Shown one piece after another: positions 55,080-64,000 of a DNA stretch of 64,000 nucleotides; position 1 is the stretch's first letter; each line of letters starts with the position of its first letter. Position numbers and translations under genes: made by a program. The stretch covers positions 68,481,391-68,545,390 of the forward strand of contig OZ023266.1 in assembly GCA_964006375.1 (NCBI GenBank). The letters run 5' to 3'. This stretch comes from Tillus elongatus. Its lineage: Eukaryota; Arthropoda; Insecta; Coleoptera; Cleridae. The notes under the pieces were generated by a model. It made no database searches. It had not been told where the DNA came from and was given only the letters and a program-made list of their open reading frames with translations.

Positions 55080-55735
55080 AAAGTGTAAACATGGCAGGTA
55101 TTTTCAATTGTTAACCACTCAGATTATTTCGTTTAAGCTGATCCAGTCAAATCACCAGATGTGTTGTGTTGATTTAGGTTTTCCAAGTCTACTTATCAGT
55201 GCAAATCACATGTTCCAATCTTCACTTAGCAATCCAGTCAGATTCGTTAAAAAAGTTTTTATCTTCGAAGTTCATTATGTTATTTTTATAAAATTTAGTA
55301 CTTATGCTGCTTTTATAAGGCAAGGCTTTACTATGAATCAACATTTTGAAGATTCTAGCTTCATAGAAAATGGAGTTGAGGATTTGAAATATTTAAATGA
55401 AACTTGGTCGCCATAATGCACTTGCCACATCCAGTCCTTTCTTAACACTTATTTACTACTTAACTAAATATTTTTTATGAAAACAATTAATTTTAACCCT
55501 GGAACGCATACAGAGGTTACTAACATACGCAAACCAAGTTATTTCGGCAGTAACTTTTATGTTTGTAGGTGAGTCAGCTGACCTGGTGGCTATTTTTCAA
55601 TGAGGTTATGTCTTCTTAAACAAAGCGAGTTACGCATTTAATGAGTCTACATTGCTTAGGAGATGTACCAAAACAATATCATAGTTTATAGGAATAAAAT
55701 AAACCAAATCTATTTTCAAACAAAGATCGCAATTA
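55080..55735. other. Hr96 intron DNA
   Basis: Partial pLTR repeat at 55150-55222 and a copy of the GCAAGTGCATTATGG motif (minus strand, 55408-55432). Otherwise nothing recognised. Confidence 0.5.
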
Positions 55736-55740
55736 CTTAC

Positions 55741-55960
55741 TTTAAATTTAGAGTCATCACCCATTAAATTGTTGATTTCATCATCTAAAGGTGTTGTAAG
55801 AGCCTTATTCGCTACAATTAGTTCAGTCAGCTTGGCCCTTTCAGCATCATTCAGTTCTCTGGAATTGGAATGGCACTGAGCTAAAGATGTGTATGCCTCA
55901 AATTCTAGTTTTATTGCTTCGCAAAGTATTGACTCAATCGAATTAGGTTCTACTGGGACT
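55741..55960 (-). CDS. Hr96: Hr96 exon (hinge and start of ligand-binding domain)
   Basis: Acceptor TTTTATTACAG/AGTCCC at 55961 and donor AAATTTAAA/GTAAGT at 55740; 73 codons, entering in phase 1 and leaving in phase 0. Encodes VPVEPNSIESILCEAIKLEF, then LNDAERAKLTELIVANKAL, a segment strongly conserved in insect Hr96 (AKLxELIVANKAL), and DDEINNLMGDDSKF. Too short and too interrupted to appear as a long ORF; found from its splice sites and family motif. Upstream exons with the DNA-binding domain are not found up to 64000. Confidence 0.92.
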
Positions 55961-56109
55961 CTGTAATAAAACAGAAATTAGCCTTTTAACATTAATATGA
56001 ATCAGAAATTTTTATCTTTGGCTGCTACATTTAAGCTATTATTTTCATGTAAGTCACAGGATCAAAGCGTAAACTCCATGATCAGCTATCCAGAAATTTG
56101 GCAAAAACT

Positions 56110-56545
56110 GTCCCATGTGAGAAGCTACAGAGAAGTAAAAGAAGTAAGGAACTCATACCCCGGGAAATTAAGGTGATTAGTGACTGTTTTGGCACTGATT
56201 TGAGTTTCGGTCAGGAAGAGGAGTTGGGGCCTATTAGCCTGGAGGAAAAAGTGGACGGAGTTCAGGTTAGAATTTAGGCCACATATATTCGAGAAGGATA
56301 TTGTAAATCTCGATGCTGGCGCCCCCTGTACACCCCTCTCCCGGAGATCCGAATGGAGGGGTGTTTTACCCCCGGAATCTTTTGTACAAGGAGGAGCCAT
56401 CATCATTTTTGTTTATAAGGGAAACCCACTCATACAACAGAACCAGAAACGTCCGTTGGGACTTCACCGGCTCCTTGATGCAAGGGGTGGTACCTCCTCG
56501 GGCGTGAAAAAATCCTTTACTATCACGTAAAGGAAAATTCCACTA
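56110..56545 (-). pseudogene. LINE endonuclease N-terminus
   Basis: Minus strand SRFTISFSNICGLNSNLNSV, FFLQANRPQLLFLTETQISA, NHLNFPGYEF: the first motifs of the apurinic-type LINE endonuclease (N of SNIRGL, E of LTET). Probably the 5' end of the family whose RT is at 16255 and 59062; that link is inferred from known co-occurrence, not from overlap here. It breaks off at 56120. Confidence 0.75.
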
Positions 56546-56599
56546 CCACCTACCTACTTTGACACAGAAGAAAATCTCTAATATCTTCGAAGTAATTTT

Positions 56600-57001
56600 T
56601 CTCGTCCTTCTTGGCTTTTTCGCGCCAAGAAAAAATAAACCTTGTAATATTTAATAGATTTTGTTTAACACATACAATATTTTGATTTTGTGTCATTCTC
56701 TGGTCATCAATGCCACACCATTTTTTTCTTTGAATGCCTATAACTGTTTTCCTTTTGACGTGGATACCTAAATTTTGGTACCTAGTTTACGTTTTACAAT
56801 GTAAACCTGCGTATCACATTTGGCTGCAGTAGCTTTGTTATTTTTTGAGATACAAAGCTTTTCCGAAACGAAACCCAAAATTCTCCCGGAAAAACTGCTC
56901 AGATTTTTATTTCTAATGAACTTATTTAGGCCACTTACAAAAGGAAGATATCCACCAAACTTTATCAAAATCAGCCTATTATTTATTGACTTATCGATGT
57001 G

Positions 57002-57003
<2 letters not shown>
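56600..57003 (-). repeat. Dispersed non-coding repeat family R/R2
   Basis: Minus-strand copy of 51000-51250 and part of 26930-27000 (AATAATAGGCTGATTTTGAT, CTTCCTTTTGTAAGTGGCC, CAGAGAATGACAC). It begins at the (TA)n array 57004-57089. Confidence 0.75.

Positions 57004-57089
<86 letters not shown>
57004..57089. repeat. (TA)n microsatellite
   Basis: About 86 bases of TA at the edge of repeat R2. Confidence 0.95.
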
Positions 57090-57091
<2 letters not shown>

Positions 57092-59050
57092 GACACCGGA
57101 TATGTATCTATATAGTTACACGATCTCTTACGCATATATTCAAAGTGTACTGGGGTTAGTGGTGGCCATTATGAAGATTTGTTGTTCAATATGTAAGCAA
57201 TTATGTATATTTTTCCGTTATTCATTACATTTTTTACATCACAATTATTTATTTAATTAATCAGTATTACCTTTACAATTCAAAAATATAACATTTAAAA
57301 GAGTACGGCAAATCTATCTAAGCTTGAAAATGTGTTTTGCATTTATGTATATTTAATCTCTGTCATTTCTCAGCCAGTGTTAAAAACACTCATATGTTGC
57401 TAGTATTACATTACTGCAGCTACTATCAAAGCGCAAATATTTCGAAAACGGTTGACTTTAGCAACAAGTATACAATTTTGTTGAGGAAATACAAGAGACT
57501 ACTATTTTTTAACCGAAAGTTTTCTAGAGACACAAGAAACAAGTGAGAGTATTTTTAAGAATTGAAGGGTAGCGAAAGGAGCGCAATCTATCCGCTAGAC
57601 CCAAATTAGCAGTAAATTATCTTATCACTATGAAAAACAGATCTGTACCGATTTTCAAGACAATACGTCAAATACTTTCCTAGCTACCGGGAAAAATGTC
57701 TTAAGGGTGGCATTTAGCTATCACTTTAGTATAGGAAAACAAGGCCTCCTTAAATTGTAATTATCTCAAGAAATGGTAGGTCCACGGGAACAATTTAAAA
57801 AGCTGCATAATCTAGACAAACCACAAATGGTGATGAATGTTCGAAAATTTCAAAAAAAAGAATGTGTTATTAGTTATAAATAATTGAAATTCACTTAAAT
57901 ATTCCAATGATTTAGATATGATTATATATAGAAACATGTTCCAAAAGAGATGACTTTGACTATTCATTACCTACAGGAACATGTAAAGATTCGATTGCAA
58001 TACAATCTGAGTATGTAGCCCTTCTAGTTTTTTTTTAATTACGTTTTTTATTAAATGTACACAGAATACGTTTTCTACAGCTGCCCGAGGCAAATTCAGT
58101 AGAAGTGCAACTGTATTGTCACTCAGCTGAGAGATCACAAGTTTGGCAACTGTATAACACCAATGACTGGCTACCTCCGGCCTAAGCAGTGTTGTCAGTG
58201 TTATAAAAACTCACTGAAATTGAATACTTCGATAACCTTAAGCTTTTAAAACGTAAAATAAATGAGGTGGTTAACAATGATGAAAATAACGGTAAAATTT
58301 GCCATTGACATTAATTTGACAATGCATTATTTGACGAACAAAATATACAGTTTTCAAGGAAATCCGAAGTTCAAGATCTTCGGTAGCACTTGTCATGATA
58401 ATATTTTCTATCTCTGTCGGAGGTACTTCTTCGTCTACAATATCGCAGCTTTAAGACCCTGTATCACTTTTAATTTTTACTATCGGACTCGGGTACCTTT
58501 GGCTATATTGTAATATTTTGACGCTAATAATCCACTGCTACTCTGTGTACCATTACTTTGAGACCAGCCTGTAGATTACCGTAACTTCAGCCCCCTATGT
58601 ATTCATATCAAATGTAAAAAAACTTATGTATATTATTAGTCACCAACCATTCCATGGCTGTATTAAAAACACTGTATCTAAATCATATTACATATTTATT
58701 GCATGATGAGCCCAGCACAGCTTATCCAGAAGATGTTATTATTTAATGCATCAGGAAATTTTCAAGTGTTCTCAGTAGTAATATATTTCAAGTATTATGA
58801 AAAAATATTTCAAAAATAATCTTTACAACTAATTTAAATGTTTATACAAATAATAATGAATATCCTCTTCACTTTTCAGATTATACGTTATACATGAAAT
58901 CCCGAAGTGGTGCCACCAGTAACACAGTTCAAGAGCAATAGAAGATTAGTAGAGTAGATAGTAGGCAGTAGATTCCTTAGAATTAACTAATTTAGTAAAT
59001 TGTGAACTTATAATAAAGAATTTTAATAGCGGTTTTAAAGCGGTATTTCC
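57090..59050. other. No gene recognised
   Basis: Two kilobases of AT-rich DNA. No nuclear-receptor zinc-finger exon, LINE or transposase motif seen on either strand. The last 150 bases (TAATAAAGAATTTTAATAGCGG) resemble an LTR end but have no partner here. Confidence 0.5.
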
Positions 59051-59061
59051 TAAATTTCAAG

Positions 59062-59915
59062 ATGAGGAGCGCAGACTCATGGAGGGTTCTGTCTCCGCGG
59101 ATCTCCAAAAAATATTAGACTGGGGAAGTAGAAACCTTGTACAATTCAACCCCACCAAATCACAGTCTTGCTTTCTTTCTCATAAGAGATACACCAGCCC
59201 TAGACACATCACAGTGAACAACCTAGTTATTCAAAGTAATGAGTCCTTTTCACTTGTTGGCATTTCTGTGGATCGAAATCTCATTTGGCACCAACATGTC
59301 ACATCAATTGCAGAAGCGGCCGCTAAGAAATTAGGTTTCCTCTTCCGGGCTCGCAAATACTTTTCACCAGCTAATCTCTATACCTTATATACTTCACAAA
59401 TAAGACCAAACCCTGAATACTGCTCCCACATCTGGGGTGCTGCTGCCGCTTCTACACTCGCTATCCTGGACTCCATTCAGAAGAGAGCTATACGTCTCAT
59501 CGGTGACCGTACCCTCACCCAAAGACTGTCATCCCTTGCCCACTGACGTGCCGTTGGTGACCTATCTCTCTCTTTTATAGATATCTACACGGGCACTGCT
59601 CAGAGGAGCTTTATTCTATAGTTCCTCCACCCGCTGCCTCTAACAGATCTACCAGGGGAACAGAGCAAATGCACCCTTTTACTGTCCAGGTCACCAGACA
59701 TAGAACATCTTGTTATGCCCGCTCTTTTGTCCTGAGGACTTCCAAGTTGTGGGATTCCTTGCCGGCACATGTTTTTCCTTCTCCCCCGAACCTCCAAACC
59801 TTCAAGTCCAGAATTAACAAGTTGCCTCTTTCCTCCTTGTTGACACCCACGGTACGATAGTATTTAGGCTGTAAGCCCTCGTGGTGTGTTGTTGAAAAAA
59901 AAAACAACAAAAAAA
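59062..59915 (+). mobile_element. LINE RT C-terminus and 3' end, copy of the 16255 family
   Basis: RRLMEGSVSADLQKILDWGS, LVQFNPTKS, VGISVDRNLIWHQHVTSIAE, RKYFSPANLYTLYTSQIRPN and LDSIQKRAIRLIGDRTL correspond residue by residue to 17020-17470. The C-terminus SRINKLPLSSLLTPTVR and 3' UTR (CTGTAAGCCCTCGTGGTG then A-rich tail) follow. 5' truncated at about 59062, one frameshift near 59540. Better preserved than the 16255 copy in the region where that one has TAG for Trp. Confidence 0.88.
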
Positions 59916-60293
59916 AACAGGGTGTTTCGTGGGGAAAGGTAAATATTTCCAGGGCGTATCCTGGAAGTCGAAATAAGTAAAAGATCTTATATAAACACGT
60001 GTCCGCAAATACGTCCTTTCAGAGTTAGAGGGCGACAAAAAATTATGAAAAACAGTTTTTCTAAAATATTTTAAAAATTATTTCGGATACTACATTGAGC
60101 TTTTGATATTATCAAAACTGATATACAAAGATGTCTTTCTGACTAAACCACTTTTCAAAATATTAAAAAAAAAACGGCTTTTACCGCATTTTTATTTACA
60201 CAAATTCGCTAATAGAGAGGTATCGACGACGCGACAATGTTTTTTTCCAATCATCGCGAATTTGGGTATCTAGAACCTGAAACCAAGGTGCCT

Positions 60294-60297
<4 letters not shown>
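59916..60297. other. Possible decayed mariner-type end and flank
   Basis: Begins CAGGGTGTTTCGTGGGG, a form common at ends of Tc1/mariner elements, directly after the LINE A-tail. No inverted partner was found. No coding frame recognised. Confidence 0.4.

Positions 60298-60366
<69 letters not shown>
60298..60366. repeat. (TA)n microsatellite
   Basis: About 68 bases of TA. Confidence 0.95.
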
Positions 60367-60369
<3 letters not shown>

Positions 60370-61160
60370 CAGTCTGTTTGGAGAGTTGCGTACATTAGAA
60401 GTTTAAAACCTTCTGGCCCGAATTCTTGACGAAGAAAATTTGGGTTTGGCCATAAGCGGTTATGAGGAAACCAGTGAAATTACATTAAAGTAATGTCGCT
60501 TCTGGTTAAACCGGAAGTTCAATGTACTTCGTTATTTTAAATGGAACACCTTACCTATATATTTTTGCATTTTTAGATTCCGCATTAAGTTCTAGATCAA
60601 ACATTATAATGGCATTATATGTCAAAAATGCGACGTTTTCGAATTGATTCGAATTTTTTTTTTGAAAATTTGCAAATGTCACTATTGTGTTTGATAAGAC
60701 ATATCTGCGCTCCTAATCAAGGTCGTAGATTCTGCCTCGGTAATGACAGCAAGAAACCTTGGTTCTAAGTAAAACTCAGTTGATGTTTTTCGTAACTTAT
60801 ATAGAGCGTTCTATACTAAGTGACCAACTGGATCAAATTATTTCATACATAACTTCCTAATTCCAAATAGAACACCCTATATTTTTCGTAGTCTTCTTGC
60901 ACATTAAAATTTCTTTAAAATTTATCAACACTTCCCTATAACCTATCTCTTACCGTTTCCGAAATATATTGATTTTTATTTTACATTTAAGTATCTGATC
61001 CTACTTAAGTAGCTGCCTATGACCGAAAATGGCAAATAATTTTAACTGGCACTTCCTAGGACCCTCCATTATAACAGCTTGTGAGTTTTTTTCGTTATAA
61101 AAAGTGCCTAAATTATAATCCAACCTAACCTAGTAATAAATAATTAGTCTTATAAGAACC
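60367..61160. other. No gene recognised
   Basis: Contains two AAATRGAACACCYTAYMTAT words (60537, 60865), as seen in mariner termini, but no reconstructable element. Confidence 0.4.
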
Positions 61161-61164
61161 TTTT

Positions 61165-62335
61165 ATTTGGCTGGATAGTTCCCTGAGGACGGCTTTTGCT
61201 TGCCTTTCTCCAGGATATTTGTTCCAGTATTCCAGATACCACCGTTGCAGCATCGTTTCGATGTCATGTCTTCCAGTTTTATATGCAACACCGCAGTATG
61301 ACGCTGGCCCGTTTAGAGGCCCTGCTCACCCTTCTTTTGCGACCTGGTGTGCTACCTCGCTGCCCTTTATATTGGCGTGCGCAGGTGCCCAGATCATCTT
61401 GATATTGCTTCACGCCAGCTGGCTGAGGTTGCGGATGCAGTTAAGTACCAGATTTGACAGCGATTCCTGTATCCCCAAAGACTTTAGTACTGCTTGGTTA
61501 TCAGTTGCTATGAAGATTCTCTTGCCTATGTAATTCAACTCCAGTAGCATTTGTGCACACATCATTATGGCTAGTGTGTTTGTCTGGAATGCGGTTGCAT
61601 ACCGACCCAGGCTGACAGCTATCCTGCATTCCGGTCTGATGCCTCCGTATATACCCCATCCAGCTCACCGTCTGCTCTTTTGGCTCCGTCAGCGAAATAG
61701 AAAGTTCCATTTAGCTTTGGGCTGTTCCCATCTATCCAGTCTACACGACTCGGGATAATTATCTCGTACAGTCTAGTTGTCCGATACGTTGTCTTTACCG
61801 TCTGACGTCTTACTCAGAGTGTGATTATCATCTATTCTTAGGGTGTTGCTGTGACCATCCCGCGAATTTTCCTCTTCTGAGTTGGTCTTCAGTCTATAGG
61901 CCCCTATGATCGCCTTCGCCTCCACAACTAGGTGTAGTGGTGGCAGGTTTCCATAGTCGCTGTGTGCGTCATTGTCATCGCCCCAGTAATGCGCATTTGT
62001 TGTACCTTGCGTAGTTTTTTTCCTGCAATGCTGTGTGTAGGTTTTATCCCAACACACTAATGATGCATACGTGATTATGGGTCTAACCATTCTCAGGTAT
62101 ATCCAATGGTTCTTGGGGCGTGGGGGGGGGGGGGGCATAGTCCGCATTTTTTAGAAAACATTCTCCGACATGCCCATAAGGCCCCCGTGGCTTTATCAGT
62201 TATCCTCTCCAAGTGCAGTATGAATGTCAATGTGCTATGTAGGGTTACCCCTAGATACTTGACCCTCGTGACGCCTGGGATGGAGGTGTCATATAGGAAC
62301 ACCTGTTTGACTCCTCCCTGATTTCTTTTCCTTGT
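61165..62335 (-). pseudogene. LINE RT thumb and RNase H
   Basis: Minus strand in order: RVKYLGVTLHSTLTFILHLE, DKATGALWACRRMFSKK, YLRMVRPIITYASLVCWDKT (RT thumb), PPLHLVVEAKAIIGAYRL, then RNase H with IGKRIFIATDNQAVLKSLG (catalytic Asp in ATD) and IKMIWAPAHANIKGSEVAH (altered form of WVPGHSGIxGNExAD). Frameshifts, stops and a G-run at 62122-62135 break it. R1/I-type LINE related to, but more diverged than, the RNase H copies at 28130 and 48655. Confidence 0.82.
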
Positions 62336-62376
62336 GAATCTGTTATTGAAAATTGTTGCGTTGTTTAACTATAACT

Positions 62377-62595
62377 AGTAAATAATAATAATAACACCAC
62401 AGAAGACAAACTCCGCACCTACCGTGCTTACATACACATATAGACAAAGGACACCACCCATAACTCATTAGAAGCGGGCCCTTCCACATTCGAGTGAAAA
62501 ATACCGACTGTCTGAATACGGGACTCGAACCTGCGACCTCCTAGACTGATTCTAGAGGTTACTCACCTCGCGAACTGAGCTATTCGGCCGGACAA
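62377..62595 (-). mobile_element. tRNA-headed SINE, family 2, full copy
   Basis: Minus strand starts GGCCGAATAGCTCAGTTCGC with an A box (TAGCTCAGTT) and has a B box GGTTCGAGTCC. Then come GTATTCAGACAGTCGG, TTCACTCGAATGTGGAAGGG, GGTGTCCTTTGTCTATATGTG and a (TTATTA)n tail at 62377-62395. Internal promoter elements make RNA polymerase III transcription likely. Copies: 44575-44762 and a head relic at 47889-47930. Confidence 0.88.
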
Positions 62596-62725
62596 TTTAA
62601 AATTTGTATGGAACAAATATAGCAAAATAAACACACTGGATCGTAAGCGCATCAGAAAATCTCCATTGAAATCACTCGCGCGCGCGCGTCTGTGTGTTTG
62701 TAAACTAAATAATTCATATTCAACT

Positions 62726-64000
<1,275 letters not shown>

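Noticed and set aside
52437..55432. A single 3-kb DNA transposon bounded by the GCAAGTGC motif
   Set aside because: The inverted pair is suggestive, but the interior is Penelope sequence and the two ends differ at several bases; kept only as a motif observation.
62520..62595. Possible tRNA gene on the minus strand
   Set aside because: tRNA-like head of a SINE with a common body and TTA tail shared with 44575-44762; not a free tRNA gene.

Overview
The window is eukaryotic and almost certainly from an insect with a repeat-laden, AT-rich genome. The evidence is spliced fragments of two conserved animal genes, WDR91 and the nuclear receptor Hr96, both on the minus strand, set in a dense mosaic of nested transposable elements. 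It also carries arthropod-type Ty3/gypsy, BEL/Pao, Penelope-like, Jockey/CR1/I-like LINE, DD41D-mariner, Tigger/pogo and hAT sequences, tRNA-headed SINEs and eleven long (TA)n arrays. The species cannot be determined from what is visible.

Host genes. A first coding exon of WDR91 lies at 9320-9563 (-); its following exons are not visible in the window. Three consecutive exons of Hr96 (55741-55960, 48234-48485, 40197-40664, all -) encode the hinge and complete ligand-binding domain with the C-terminal AF-2 helix. The introns are about 7.3 and 7.6 kb and are filled with transposons. The DNA-binding-domain exons must lie beyond 64000.

Layout. 1-1890: 3' half of an intact-looking Ty3/gypsy element. 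1892-2600: LINE 3' end and (TA)n. 2674-8686: a 6-kb foldback element whose ~1-kb arms contain a palindromic tandem repeat, with a second foldback, a SINE and a MITE nested in it. 8690-10600: WDR91 exon and MITEs. 10830-13645: gypsy deletion derivative with two 439-bp LTRs, then a 201-bp MITE with an 8-bp target duplication. 13862-17860: two LINEs. 18741-19560: Penelope fragment with a hammerhead-like motif. 19792-20602: TA-flanked inverted-repeat element holding an exon-like ORF. 20640-26925: LINE RT split by a BEL/Pao element (5-bp target duplication). 28130-31208: LINE pieces and a MITE. 31211-33833: near-intact DD41D mariner with ~620-bp terminal repeats. 33902-39990: Tigger/pogo transposase split by a BEL/Pao derivative, plus a hAT element. 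41367-43016: second mariner relative. 43560-47560: LINE split by a hammerhead-ribozyme satellite array and a SINE. 49521-50290: palindromic hammerhead element. 50600-57090: shared non-coding repeats and Penelope pieces with GIY-YIG endonuclease and hammerhead motifs. 56110-62595: LINE fragments and a SINE. 62726-64000: broken THAP-domain transposase.

Most interesting system: self-cleaving hammerhead-ribozyme retroelements of at least three kinds in one 64-kb window. The clearest is a 1.36-kb array of about 308-bp repeats (45256-46617), each repeat carrying a type-I hammerhead motif. The array is flanked by an 11-bp target duplication and sits inside a LINE reverse-transcriptase gene. That is the architecture described for animal retrozymes. 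Penelope-like endonuclease remnants nearby are a plausible, but unproven, source of the machinery that moved it.
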